64,000 bases of DNA from Malus domestica (Eukaryota; Streptophyta; Magnoliopsida; Rosales; Rosaceae). Below the pieces are notes generated by a model. The model did no database searches. It worked only from the letters and a program-made list of their open reading frames with translations, and was not told the DNA's origin. A program made the translations under genes and the position numbers. Below, piece after piece: positions 1 to 12,839 of this stretch. The DNA is taken from assembly GCF_042453785.1 (NCBI RefSeq), contig NC_091661.1, forward strand, positions 31,611,501-31,675,500, given 5' to 3'. The number at the start of each line of letters is the position of its first letter. Positions within the stretch are counted from its first letter, which is position 1.

Positions 1-1438
1 AACGCTTAAAATTTGCACAACAATAGTTTTAGCATCCTTTTCTGTGTATCTTCCACCCCTGCCACAAAGTAGTGATTAAGAATAAATCCTTTAACTCATA
101 CAATCCGAAAGTGCAAATTACAAGTACAATACAAGAAAGAAAATACAGCATTTCATTCTACCTTGACAAAATTTTATCCAGTAGTTCTCCACCTTCACAC
201 AACCTGTAAGGTCAGCAAGACAAGAAAACTTCAAACAGGCTTATCGGCCAAAATACTGATGTATTCATACAAAGTTGAACAATGGTTTCAAGTTTCTATG
301 AATAACATGATTAGGTTATTGAAAGAAAAAAAGTTCATACTCCATGACAATGTAGACGTTATGGTCATCCTCAAATGCATCGTAAAATCTGACCAGATTC
401 TTATGTCCAGCTAATGCTTTCAGTATTTTCACCTCTCTGCGAACATCTTCAATAGCTATTGCCGTTGTCATCTGCGAAAAGATCCCTCATTTAATTGCCA
501 ATATAACTTCAATTAAAATTTATATGAAGTAACTCAGTAAACCCAAATACTGTGCTGATGCAGCAGTAAGGGTAATGATTAATGAGTTCAATGACAGAGA
601 TCAAAGGGCGAAAAGTTCTTCGGATTCGACTTGTTGTAGGGAAGTATAATTCACATAACCATTGCTTAATCCAGTGATCAGACTGTTCCCCAACTAATTA
701 AATTTTACCAATTTCATGCAAAAGTAAAAAAGCTGATTACTTGAAATACTCATTGCTTGAACACAAATGGATGCAATTTGCCCTTTAAATTAATCCAAAC
801 TTACTTAAATTACACAAAGAAACAAGCTTTATCTACCAAACAAGAAAGTGACAATTCAACTAAATTATTAAAACAAATAATTCATCAATAACAAGCATCG
901 TCACCTTCGCTTTGGCTATGATCTTGACGGCGACCGGCTGTCCTTTGAGCTCTCCTTTCTTCCCCTTGGCCCAGCAAGTATGACCAAAATGCCCTCGACC
1001 CACCTCCTTCCCTAGCTCAAACTTTGCCCCAATGTTCTTCCCATACCCAAAGCTCTTGTCCAGTGCTCTCTCTCCTCCCTCGCCTTCCACGCCCCCTGGA
1101 TGCTCCTCCGGTATCGGCCCATCCTTCGGCTTCACCTCACGCCCTTGCCGCCGTCGAAGCGCCTCCATGATCGGTTTCGCCGGAGACGGAGGAGGTAAGG
1201 GCCACCTGAACTTCCTCCCCGGTGTCCTCGCCGGCGACGGCGCAATTCCGGCGGGAAGCGGGCTCGGGCACGGACTGGCCGAGAAGGAGTTGGCCGGAGT
1301 GTGCTTTCCGGAGTGAGCATCGCCGGGTCTGGAGCTGGGCGGCACCGGTGCCACTGGCGAGTGTTTTGACTGTTGCGCGGCTGCGGGCTTGTTGTCGGCC
1401 TCGGAAACGGCGACGTTCTTGCTGCAGCAAAGTCCCAT
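1..1438 (-). CDS. CDPK-related protein kinase (CRK), 5' part, truncated by window edge
   Basis: Serine/threonine kinase of the plant CRK family, expected at membranes. Four exons can be read on the minus strand: 1438-905, 471-341, 203-162 and 58-<1. All are flanked by GT/AG and all join in frame. The N-terminus is MGLCCSK, with Gly2 and Cys4/Cys5, the usual N-myristoylation and palmitoylation signal of CRKs. A Pro/Ser-rich variable region follows to about residue 130. The kinase domain then starts with a glycine loop (GRGHFG, about residues 147-152) and the ATP-binding lysine in VAVK (about 169-172). Exon 2 carries the alpha-C region ([10 protein letters not shown]) and the hinge (VYIVME). 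Exon 3 gives [12 protein letters not shown] and exon 4 [19 protein letters not shown]. The catalytic loop and the degenerate EF hands of the family lie beyond position 1. No defect is visible. CRK rather than a canonical CDPK is inferred from the long Pro-rich N-terminus and the hinge wording. Confidence 0.93.
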
Positions 1439-1600
1439 CGTTGAATTGTTGGGGTTTTGGCGGAGGGAGGAGTCAAAGGAAGTGCATCGGACGGTGGAGA
1501 AAATCCGACGACTTGTTAAACCGGCGGGAGAGGAGGAGGAGGAGGAGGAGGAGGGAGGAGAGAAACGTGAATTACAGATAGAAAAGAAATGTCAATAAGT
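1439..1600 (-). promoter_or_regulatory. CRK 5' leader with GGA/TCC tract
   Basis: Sequence just upstream of the CRK start codon. A run of GGA triplets on the plus strand (about 1529-1560) reads as TCC/CCT repeats in the leader of the minus-strand gene. Pyrimidine-rich leaders of this sort are common in plant 5' UTRs. No clear TATA box was found. Confidence 0.4.
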
Positions 1601-4224
1601 GAAATGTTGGTGGTATTTATTTGGTTTAAGTTTGAATGTTGGGGAGTTACATTTTAATCTGACAGCTGAGCGTCAGGCTTTAATGTTCAGTGTTTAATGC
1701 CTGACCGTTGATTTTAATCATGTGTTATTTCAAGTGGGTCTCATCTACCATATGTATAATGTATTGCATTTTTATTTTCAATTTTTTAAATCAAATAATA
1801 AGATATTTTACGTTAAATTCATAATTTCCTACAAGTAGTACGTCCTAAGATCTCGCGTTAAAGAGATTTTCCGATACGTTCAAAACACAGGGCAAAAACA
1901 TTATATGTCATTATATAATTAGAGAGTTCCTAAAATAAAAAAATTTCTTTAATTGTATAATGACATGTTATGTTTCGTCTCGTGTTATGAGCAAATTAAA
2001 AAATCTCCACTCGGTTAATTGGGCATACCTCACCTTTAATAGGCGGGTAGGAAATGACCTTGAAATCCATTTTAATTTTTAACTAAGTAGAAGGATTTGA
2101 AGTTTACACGCAAATGCGTAGCTCACAACTCTAATCAATTTGGCTAAGTTCAGATATGTTGTTTTTCATATCTATCTTAATACCGAATTGCATGTATACT
2201 TAGTTGGAATTGTGAGATGTCATGAATCAAAGAAGTCATAAATTTGAGAGGAAAATTAATGAGAATACGACGTTCCCTCTAATCAATTTACTTCATGATT
2301 TAGAAAGGTTTACTTCTTCATAGAAAAATCCAACCCTCTTTTCTGGAGTTTCTATGGATCAAGCTAATGCTACGAGGGATTGTCTTGATCCTTTTTACCT
2401 ATTATGACAAATCTAAGCTCTTTTGCTCCCCAAATAATATCTCTACTAATTAATAAAACTCTTTTTATCAACCAAAAGAAGATGAAAAGACAAATTAGTC
2501 TTCTATCACAAAAAAAAATAATGGGCAATAATGTAATTTCACATCTCTAAATTTTACTGTTTTTTTATTGAAATCTTATCTACAAGTGATGTTAAAATAC
2601 CTTCAATATTTAAAGAAAAAAAAAGGACCAAAAACAAAAACTCATCACTCCTCCGACGTTCTCTCTCTCCTTCTCTCCTTATCATTATCTAAAAAAATGT
2701 GCTCATACACACAATACACACAAAATACGCAGACAAATGCTAGTTCACAACTAATATAACTGCAACAATGCTGATATGCGAGTCTGATCTCAAATTTTCA
2801 TCTCAACCAACATCTGGAATCCAAAATTAATCTTGTAATGAAACCGCACACAAGATAATATGTTCTAACGTCACGCTCGTGTCATATGCACGAGCATATT
2901 TCTTATTATTTAATAGACTATGATATTATTTTTTTCTTGTCATTTACTGATAATTGGATTAACCGAATTAATCAAACTGTTTTAAATACAAAAAACGCGT
3001 TTTCCTATAATATTTCTTAATTATTATACCAATTTTGTTATTGGCAACAAATATTATTATCTTGGGATCGGAGGAGGATGACAGACTTTGTTCTTCATCT
3101 TCGAGATCGTCACTTTTGTACGTTCTTTAGTTTTGTTTACACGTGGATGTGTTGCAAAGTTCAATCATTTGTAATCATGGGTCTTCTAGATAACAATTAT
3201 AACTTCACAAGATATATGGCGAGATATTTACATATAATTATGTCAGATATATCAGATGATGCAAAACAAATGGTGGAATGAATTCAAGAGGAAACGAACA
3301 GTCAAAAGGCAATGGGAAGCAATAGAAATTTGCATATTTGGCGTTCAAATGGGCTCATGATATATTTTCGAAAAGGGAACGACGTTGCGGTTTAAATTCA
3401 CAGATTTGTTGTCATATACGATATATTTCAGCTATCCAAAGTCATTTTAGCCTTCAAAACGTAGTTTTGATATTCATAGTAAAAATCGGACCTTTGACAA
3501 CTTCTCTAACTTAATAAGTTGGGTTTGTGATAATTTGTAATATACATATGCTTGTGAAAAGTAGGATGAGTAAAAATAAGTCTTTGAATTTTTTTTTACT
3601 GATACTAATATTAGTATTAGAAAGCCATTCGATTAATGTCAATTAGTGTTGTTTTTATTACCAAAGTCTTTGAGTTGTTCCAAGTAGTTATAATCCTTTA
3701 TTGAACTTGTTGGATGGTTCTGTAATCATCAATTCATCAGTTAATCAAATTATTCTTTTGGATTTCTATATAACAGGTGGATTCTAGAAACCTTTGTTAT
3801 TCAGGATTTACGTTTGTAATCCTTTAAGCTTTGTGGTGCGTCCCAAAATGACGGTTTTTAAGTATAACAAGTTGTCTCGTGTCACCATTTCATCACGAAA
3901 CAATCGTTTATATAATTTATTGAATGAGCAGTGCACTTTTTGAATACATGCTAAACATTTATTGAATGGTTCGAGTCCTAGGGACTCCAAGAATGTCATC
4001 AAATAAACGAGTTCTAGTCCATTCAAGTGGATTCTCAAAATAATGGTACTCAAAATTCATATTATAACTCTAATTGGCAAGACCGTTGCCACAACATTCT
4101 TCTCCTGTTAAACATGAACCAACTCGCAGTCCACTACTTTAACATTCTAATTATACGTCACATGTAAGTTTTTGCATATGCTATGTGCATATGTACTATA
4201 CGGTGGCTGCCGCACTAGAAGTTC
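1601..4224. other. Intergenic AT-rich DNA, nothing recognised
   Basis: Upstream region of the CRK gene followed by AT-rich sequence. Open frames here are short and lack coding character or splice partners. I see no RNA gene and no element with convincing ends. Confidence 0.5.
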
Positions 4225-4232
4225 ACTATAGT

Positions 4233-4815
4233 CAGAGGGGGTGCGAAAGGTGCAGTTGCACAAGGTCCCAAATTTGAAAGGACCGCCAAAATTTTTGTCA
4301 CCTAATATTTATATGTAATAACATTATATATTTAAAATTGCTTTTGTTATGAAATAATGTTCTATATTCCAAAATTGATTTTGTTAGTACTTTAAAATCT
4401 CATTTCACTCCTTATAAGAGTAATTTTTTTTTTCTTTCTAAATACAAAAATTTAGAGCACAATAAGATATTTTGAGTGACAATAATACACCATAAAGACG
4501 GTATTTTTTCAATAGTATTGAATAATAATGTTACATATTCAAGTGAAAAGTTAGAGTTTTTGAAGATTGTTTTCTTGTTTGATTGTTTAAGATTGAACTG
4601 CTTTTGATTATTTAGTGAACGTTATTTTTGTAGTTCTTTTTACTTATTATTAATGACATTTTTAAACTTGCAATCAATGATTGCTAAACTTTGTTTTGAT
4701 TTAAGTGATTATTTTCTAGCGTTAATACATTGTCCTACATTTTTTAAGACTTATCTTAAGAAGGGACACTTTTATAAATTTCGCACAGGGCCTTCAAAAT
4801 CTCAGAGACGGCCTG
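4233..4815. mobile_element. hAT-like non-autonomous element with 8-bp target duplication
   Basis: The segment begins CAGAGGGGGTGCG and ends GACGGCCTG, so it has the CAG...CTG termini usual for hAT elements. It is flanked on both sides by ACTATAGT (4225-4232 and 4816-4823), an 8-bp direct repeat of hAT length. The interior is AT-rich without a transposase frame. The right end read in reverse resembles the common plant repeat end containing GGCCCTG next to a CGAAATTT motif. Confidence 0.65.
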
Positions 4816-4823
4816 ACTATAGT

Positions 4824-6250
4824 CACATTCACATGGGGGGAATTGGATTTGAGAGGTAGCGACCAATCAAAGAGTAGGTGACCAAATCAAAGTCACCAAG
4901 GTTTGCAGTTTGAAGTTGGAGGATTTTTGAATCTTCCTTTACCAAAGTTGGAAATGTTCTCGCTGTTTTGACTTCTCTCCATCTGGATGTTTCTTAGAAT
5001 TAGAGAGGGACAAGGAATGGAAAGGAATGGAAACGAGATGAATTAGTCTTAACCACTGTAGCTACAAATCGCTTACGGTGTTGACAAAGTTTTAGTACCT
5101 CTAGTTTTATTTAACGGTAAATAGAAAGTCGTACTGGATGGTTTGTTTTCCGATCGTCTTTGATGCCAACGGGCAACTGGATTATTTAGTGAAGGGCAGA
5201 GGGAGGAGATGTTGAATTGAAACGACCTGCATTCATTGTTAAGGAAGGACTGCAGCAGTTTAGCTCAATTGGTGGAACTAAGAAAGACCATTGAAACGAT
5301 CAATGTTGTAGGACAGGAGGAGGAGGAGGAGACACCGACTTATTGGGCTTTGGATTTATTTTGTTATAAAAGTCAGCCCAAAATCTCCTCCCCAATAATA
5401 TTGGGCCACCACTTGGGCTTTGCGTATGATCTGAAAAGCCATTGTTCTACCAAAACAATAATGTATAACATCACCCAATGACTGTTCAAAAAAAAAAAAA
5501 AAAAACAAACCCCATACCCAATGATGATGTTTTGATGAAATGAGATCCACTCCGGATTTATGTGTTTGAAGCTTGTAGATTGAAGAGATTCGGGTCATTC
5601 AAGAGATAGAGAAAGGAATCTGGGATGTTAAGCTTTTGGGTTCTTATGAAGTTAGCCAGTAGGATGGGCTAATGGGACATATGATTGAAATTGAGTGATT
5701 CGAATTTCTTGGTTTGCGGGTTTCGAACATAAAGATTCGGAGTGAATCTCAATCCAGTTTTGGTGACTAACAGTCTAACATATAAATGTTATTAACTATT
5801 GGTACGGTTATCAAAGTGCTTTCTGACTATTGATATAAAAACTTTGTATTTCGAAATCATAAAAGTGCTTATGAGCATAAATATTTCAAGAAAAATAATA
5901 CTAAACAAGCCATAAGATTGTTTGCATTTCTAATCCGTTTTCTTTAAATTGCCTGTATTTAAAATAAAAAAAATTGTAATGGATCATGGAAGTTTGTTTT
6001 ATGGCATTAAGCTTGACGTTTGCACTCGTTTCAAATTTTCCTATTTTTTTAGTTAATCACATTTAACGAGTTTTTAACAGTGATCTGATATGAACTCAAA
6101 TCGTTAACAAGTTGATTAAAATAACATTTCGCTTGGAGTTAATAAGTGATAAAAACCTATATAAATACCTGAATTAAAAAGCAAATCCCAGAAGTAAAGG
6201 TGTAGCGCCACGCGCCACTCGAAAGCGTCGGCAATCATGCGATGGTAGTG
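4824..6250. other. Intergenic DNA, nothing recognised
   Basis: Low-complexity and AT-rich sequence with a GGAGGA stretch near 5318 and a poly(A) run near 5488. Short open frames show no recognisable domain. The last part should hold the promoter of the following plus-strand gene. Confidence 0.45.
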
Positions 6251-6260
6251 AAGTTTGCCC

Positions 6261-6268
6261 TATAAATG
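6261..6268 (+). promoter_or_regulatory. Probable TATA box of the coiled-coil gene
   Basis: TATAAATG stands about 315 bases before the ATG at 6577. The intervening sequence is pyrimidine-rich and GC-richer than its surroundings, as expected for a 5' UTR. Transcription would start near 6290-6300. Confidence 0.5.
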
Positions 6269-6576
6269 GCGGGAGCCTCACCTGCTTGTAAATTCTCTCT
6301 CCGTCGTCAACTCTTCTCAAATTGCATATCAACCCCTCCAAAACCCTCCAATCGCAAAACACTCCAAATCGTCCGGGTGCTTCCCCTTCTCTATCGCTCT
6401 GGTGGAGTAGCTCCATTGCCGGTCCCTCTCGTCTCGAAAATCCCTGCAATTCCATGCTTTTACATTTCCCCCTTTCCTTTGAGCCTTTCGAACCCTAGGT
6501 TTTTTTTGTTCCCTTTTTTTTTTTTCTGAGCTGAGCTGAGTAAGCGAGTTTGAGTAGTACCGGAGCTTCTAATTCA

Positions 6577-9500
6577 ATGGAGGCTGCGGCCGCTGCGCGC
6601 GGTAGTTCGATGCCGATGCCACCTCCGCCATCCCGTAAAGAGTGGCGCGTCGTCTCGGACCATCATTCGGCTCGAAACATCGGGGATGAGGTAGTAATTT
6701 GCTCAAAAGCACTTGCATTGGGTTCTATTGGGTGTGTAATTAATGCTAAAAGAGAAAAGAAATGAAATTTAGAACAGTGGGTTTTTAAATTGGGTTTGGA
6801 TTGTTAAAAACCCTTCGGTTAAAACTAAAAATATGATCAGGGTTTGCAAATTGCATGTTATGTTTCTCATTTTTTTGTTTGTTTTGGGATTAAGTATGCG
6901 AAACCATTTTTAATTAGGTGAGGAGTCGTTGATTTATTTGTGGTTTTTGTTCACTTTGTTTTTCTTATTTAATTTATAGTGTGGTTTAAGTTTTTGGGTT
7001 TTGGTGTTCGTGGGTCGGTGGGAAATGTGGTTGCTGCTCTCACACTTTGACATTAGAAGATTGTTATAATATACTTGAAGGGGAACTGTTTGGTGAATAT
7101 GGATATATTTTGAATGAAGCAACCATGTCTCTCGTTTGGTAAAAATAACCGATGGGTAAAATAAAGGAAATTTCGCAACTCGTATTTTGTTTTAATGATC
7201 AGGAATTGGATATATAAAGTTCAGTGTACTGCCAGTAATAATGCTCCTTACAAATTTTTTAGGACTAGTAGTGTGAGTTTATTGCCTTTATTTGCTCGAA
7301 ATGAAAAGCTTCATGGAAAAAAGGATACAACTGAAGTTTTAGCATTGGCTAAGGTTCTTCAGTGAGCATCGCTGTTAGCTGATTAAGATGTGGCACTTTA
7401 AAATTTTGCTCCATGTTTTGTTTAAAGTATTTAGTGCTACTTGTTTATCATTTGTATTTGCTGCTTTTCCATTATCTTGTTCTTGAACTGGCCTATTCCA
7501 ATATGCAGGAGTTGGAACGATCAAAGCTAGGCCAATCAGATGAGAGAACTATATATGAGGTAAGGATGTTGATATTAGTATTAGCTTGTATTCTAAAGGA
7601 TTCAACGAAAGTGAATATGATTTGTTGTTCATCAAGGTGCAGCAAGGGAGAGGGCCAGTTGATGTGGACTTCTGTTCGATCACAGTAGATGGGACTTTAG
7701 ATCATGGCCTTCTGCAGCAGCGGATTGAAGACGTTTCTAGACAAAGAGAGGCACTACAGCATATGGAGATTGATCTTAAAGCTCAAATCATTGCAAGATC
7801 CGAGATAATGGAAATACAACATAACTTTGATGCTAAAATAAAGGAACATGCCAATGCTGCTTCCAAGCTTCAGGTTTTGATTGATAATAGGATATGTAAT
7901 TTGTAATGTGTATGATGATGATAGGGTTTTATTATATTGCAATTACAAGAATCTCATGAGACGTAACAAATATCAAAGTTAGCATGCTAGTTCTGATTTG
8001 CAATCTCACATGCACATTCCACATTTGGTGTGCATATGTGGAATCTTAAGCTCAAAAGCTATCAGCCAATCTGAGGGTATATTTGATTGTTAGATGATTT
8101 CCTTGAGATATATGCGTGAAATTAGATACCAACTGTGGGTTTATATACTGTGCAGGAGCAACTCCATGAAAGGGAGCAGACCATACATGATTTGGAAAGG
8201 AAAATGGACGAGAAGGATAGAGAGCTGCATGCTATCAAACTAGATAATGAAGCAGTAAATTGAATGCTTTTGTATTTTATATGTTTTAATTGAGCTGTTT
8301 GAGTGAATAATTTGCAAATTCTTAATCTTTTGATTTTCATAATGTTCTTGCAGGCCTGGGCTAAAGAAGACCTTCTTAGAGAACAGAACAAAGAATTAGC
8401 AAATATCAGGTACTGGTCTATTCGTTGAAGACCTGCTCACTGTACTTCTAAGCTCTTTTCCAAGAATGCTCTTACTTTTTGTTTAGATGTAAATCAAGCT
8501 CTTGTCTTTTATCATTGCATGCTAATGGGTTACTGTTTATTGCAGAAGGGAACGTGACCATTCGGAAGCTGAAAGAACCCAGCACATACAACAACTACAT
8601 GACCTGCAAGAGCATATTCAAGAAAAAGAGAGGCAGCTTAATGATCTGCGGGAACAGGTCTGTTGATTTATCTGATGCACTTGTATAGCCATACTGAAGT
8701 AGAAGTTAGCAAGTTTTTACACATTTTAATGGTACATATATTTAGAATATGCATAGTTTCATATGAGGTGCTTTTCTACTATTTTTAATTCTCTGAATGA
8801 AGAAAGTCTACTGTGCTGTTGTTTTAAATGGTCATACTCTGAAATATAAGTGACATTCAAATTGGAACAAATTTGGTTAATACTCTGCAAGTTTCATGCT
8901 AATTTAGTTCTAGTGATGCACTGTGAGTGCAGCCAGTGTCTGATAGTGTTTGTATTTTCAGCATAGGCTTGCTCAAGAAGCCATCCTTTTTAAGGATGAA
9001 CAGTTGAGGGAGGCCCAAGCTTGGATCACCCGTGTTCAGGAAATGGATGCCTTGCAGTCAACTACAATCCAAGCTGAATTGCGGGAACGTACAGAACAAT
9101 ATAATCAACTCTGGCTTGGTTGCCAAAGACAGGTTGGTTTACTTATTCTTTCTCTATCACATTTCCAGGGTTTTTCTTTTCTTGAAAAGTTGAAACTTGC
9201 GGGAACGTTCAGACATGGGCATCTGCAAATTGTCTGTTTGTCTATATGCCGAATTTTCCCAAAACTTATGTCAAATCATATGTGATGTTGGTGCTATACT
9301 TAATTAAACACGGTTTTTGTTTTCTTCAAAGTTTGCTCACGTCTTTGATATTTTCCTTTTTGGCTCACTGATTTCAGTTTGCTGAGATGGAGAGACTTCA
9401 TATGCATACAGTACAACAGCTACAACTTGAGCTGGCTGATGCAAGAGAAAGGAGTGGAGCTTACACTGATGAGTCACGCATGACACAATCAAATTCAAAG

Positions 9501-11855
9501 GATGCATCTCAATTTGGTCAGAACAACGGAAACCAGCTAGATATGAATACATCAAATGGAAATACAGGGCCCCTCCAAAATGGGAATTCGGATGATGTTT
9601 CATCATTTGCTTCAACTGGAAACGCATCAACTCAGGTAGCTGCATGCTTTTGTGGTTCTCCTGTTAGTAGCTTTGGAACTTTTATTGCTTTTTGGCTAAG
9701 TCCCTCTTTTTGAAATGAAATTCGCAAGTAGGAATTTGAATTAGCTATTTTTTATATTATTTCCATAACATTAAGTTTTGGATCGTTATTAGATCGACCA
9801 TGTTGCTGGGGTTTCAATTTCACCATCATCACTACTTGGGATGCCTTCCTATCTTCCCCCTGGACAAGTGACTGCTCTACATCCATTTCTTATGCATCAA
9901 CAAGGGGTGCCCCATTCTGTCCCACCACATGTTCCTCAATCTCATGTTGGTCATTTTCACTCGATACCTGCAATATCATCTCTCCAACAGTGGCAAAACC
10001 AACAGGTGCTGAGATGAATACATCTTTTCTGTCCTGATTATTTTAATCTACAACGATAACAGACTTATATTCTTTATTTTCTCTTTTAAGGCTCCATCTG
10101 AGGGTTTGCAGATATCTACACAGAATGAGCTTCCATCATCACAAAATGATCCAAACTTAATAAGACCAGATGCAAATTATAACTATGAAACATCTGGTAA
10201 TGGGCAATTTCTTCAACAAGACTATTTGGATGCTCAAATTAACCAAGGGGCACAGCCTGATTCTGTCTTGTCATCATCTACTGGGGAAGCACAGGTATTG
10301 CGTTGTATACGATGATTACGTAATGTTCTTTTATGTTGTGTGCAACTTCACTGGATTCACCGCAATTATTTTGGTCCAGGTTCTTGAGTCAATTGATAGA
10401 GGTTATTTGGTCTCATCCCAACCTGATCAGAGCTTGCAACAAATTTCCTCCCAGTTCCGCAATGCTTTAAGATTGGAGTCTCTTGAACAGAACAGTGAAA
10501 CCAAGGTAGATAAGCTTCCTTTGTTTTTGGTATTTTCCCTATACAGGCTGGAGCTTTGTGGTCAGCCAGCCTGTCTTGTCATAGTGCAGATGGTAACTAG
10601 GGAAGAAGTTCAGACTAACTTGCTTTTGAACAGGTACCGGAGCAAAATGTTCAGACCTCGACTGACCATGGGTTGGATGGACAAGTTTTAACTGCAGAAC
10701 AACCAATTTCTACTACCAATTCGTTAAAATCTGATAATTCAATTCCTTCAGTCAATATCAAGGAAACTGCAATTGATAATGCCACTAGTGCAGTTCTGCC
10801 TGAAGCATTTGTCTCAACTGGGCATGCAAATGCGGCAGGGGGACAGACTTCGGAAATTGCACTTCTTGATGAAAGGTCATTGTTGGCTTGCATGGTTCGC
10901 ACAATTCCGGCAGGTGGTAGAATTCGTATCAGTTCAACGGTGAGCCTACCTATTTTCTACTAGGTCTTTGTAGTTAGCATGACATTTTTATTTTCTCTGC
11001 CAACTTATCTAAAACCCTTTCTTGTCGGCAACTGATTAGTTCATAATATATGTTATTTGGTCTGAGTACAGCTACCAAATAGGCTCGGAAAGATGCTTGC
11101 ACCCTTACACTGGCATGATTACAAGAAAAAGTTCGGAAAGCTTGATGACTTTGTGGCTAGTCACCATGAAGTGAGTATGATTTAAAATGTCTGTTTTTGC
11201 ATAGATGGATATTATCTCATGAGGACCTTAATTTTTGTTTTTCAGTTATTTGTGATTGAGGGCGACTACATTCAGCTTCGTGAAGGAGCGCAAGAGATGA
11301 TAGCAGCTACAGCTGCTGTTGCAAAAGTTGCTGCTGCAGCAGCTGCATCATCTCCCTACTCTTCATCTTTGCCTTCTGTGGCTATTACTCCAGTGGCACA
11401 GACTCACCGCTCAAGGAAGATGTCAACTTCAAATGTAAATGATAATCACTTGCAGTCTGTTAAGCAGAATCAGCAATTAAATGGGTTAAGCTTTGGCATT
11501 CCTGGAGGTTTCTCAAATGTAAAGATTTTGAGTAAATCTAAGGATTCTTGGGAACCGAATGGCCCTGACACTAGGCCAAGCCAGTCATCTGTACTTATGA
11601 ATGGTGGAAATGGAGCACTTATGGATAGATCAAGCATGAGCAGTACCCAAAGCTCAGGCTTGCCTAATGGCCGGCTGAGCTCAAATGCTGTTGGGAAACA
11701 TGGCAGGTGTACCTCTTTAACCCATTGAACACACTGCAGCTTTTTTATTGTGATGAATTAAGTAGTTATGGCTATTGCTTTATTATCGTGTAACTTATTA
11801 GACGTGTTACTTTGACAGGATGACCAATGCTGCTGCATTTACTTCCAGAAGATAG
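6577..11855 (+). CDS. Coiled-coil protein with conserved C-terminal (DUF7725-like) domain, 847 aa
   Basis: Fifteen coding exons join in frame: 6577-6690, 7509-7559, 7637-7873, 8156-8254, 8354-8409, 8546-8657, 8962-9132, 9378-9635, 9793-10005, 10091-10294, 10380-10505, 10634-10939, 11072-11170, 11246-11706 and 11819-11855. The ATG at 6577 is the first in frame; an upstream open stretch begins only with TTG. Order of regions: Ala/Pro-rich N-terminus (1-38); long coiled coil (about 75-340) rich in Glu, Gln and Arg heptads; Gln/Asn/Ser-rich low-complexity middle (about 340-620); conserved block with RSLLACMVRTIPAGG, RLGKMLAPLHWHDYKKKFG and LFVIEGDYIQLREGAQE (about 630-710); Ala-rich segment; Ser/Asn-rich tail. 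I know this C-terminal block only from uncharacterised plant proteins, and the DUF7725 name is from memory. Its pattern looks like a LOTUS/OST-HTH-type winged helix, which would suggest RNA binding (inference). The final exon ends SRR-stop at the edge of a 3' UTR intron. Confidence 0.88.
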
Positions 11856-12830
11856 TAAGTATAATTACTCGAATAGTTAAAGTATTACTGTTTCGTGATA
11901 TAATCTTTTGGAATATGTATGTTTCATTTGTTTGATCTTGTCTACCGGTGGTTGAGTTTTCTGAGCTGTCAATTATTGGGTGGATCCGTATTAGTCTGCT
12001 CCTGGTTTCTTTAACCTAAAGGGTTTTTTGAGTTCAGATATAAGATAGTGTAGTGTGAGTCATTATGTACATATTATTGATCAATTATCTGATGCTACCG
12101 GCATGTGTGAGGGCCACATCTTACAATCTTATGCTAGTGGCTTTAAAGATATGTACCATTGCGTTTTCGGTATAAACTACTATTCTTAAGCATTGGTTTT
12201 GTTAAATATATTTTTGCTTAACCGTTTCCATTGAAGGCTCAGCAATCCATTTCTTAAAGGTGGCTTTGCTCATAAATAGGTTTCATTGGTAGTTAAGTTC
12301 AAAGTTCAAACCCCCGTACCGAAAATGTCCTAACCGATCAAACGTGATTATGATAGTGCTTGCGGTGATGATGCAAATTTGAATTTTACTCTTCCCTATA
12401 GCAATGCAGCTTAAACATATTTGGTGTTGGCAGGAGAGAGCAGGGAATCGCGCCACCTTATGACCGGAATTTGTGGACCAGAGCGTGGACGGAAGATTAT
12501 TTTGGGACGGCAACAGGATATGCGGGAGATTACATATTCATCATAGGTTGAATCAGACCATCAACCTTTGCAGCTCACTTCATGGAATTTTCTGACTGGA
12601 AATGTTTGCCCTTTTTTCGGTTTTTTGTTTTTTCGGTTCTTCAAAAGCTTTAGGTTGTGACTGTTTTATGATACACTGAAAAGATCGAAGACTGCAAACT
12701 CAGAATGTCTCTGCAGTGCAGTGATGATGATATTCATGCACAAAATTGCTTCTGTGCGCAGATGGATGAAAAATCTGCCCGTTTTGTTGTTGGATGAAAT
12801 GATGGATTCTTTAAGCATTTTTATTAAACA
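11853..12830 (+). other. Stop codon at a 3' UTR intron (11855-12433) and 3' UTR exon
   Basis: The stop TAG (11853-11855) overlaps a strong donor written TA|GTAAGT. The likely acceptor is ...TTGGCAG|GAGAG, with the new exon from 12434. Splicing joins TA to G and again gives TAG. The protein therefore ends identically whether or not the intron is removed. The 3' UTR probably ends near 12,830 in AT-rich sequence. Confidence 0.6.
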
Positions 12831-12839
12831 TTAATTTAT

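Noticed and set aside
1032-1316. Plus-strand open frame over the CRK first exon, and minus-strand frames 1132-1476 and 1137-1430
   Set aside because: Shadows of the GC-rich CRK coding exon; the CRK frame has conserved kinase motifs and proper splice sites.
5236-5481. 81-codon open frame upstream of the coiled-coil gene
   Set aside because: Low complexity, no domain, no conservation cue; overlaps a GGA tract and poly(A) run.
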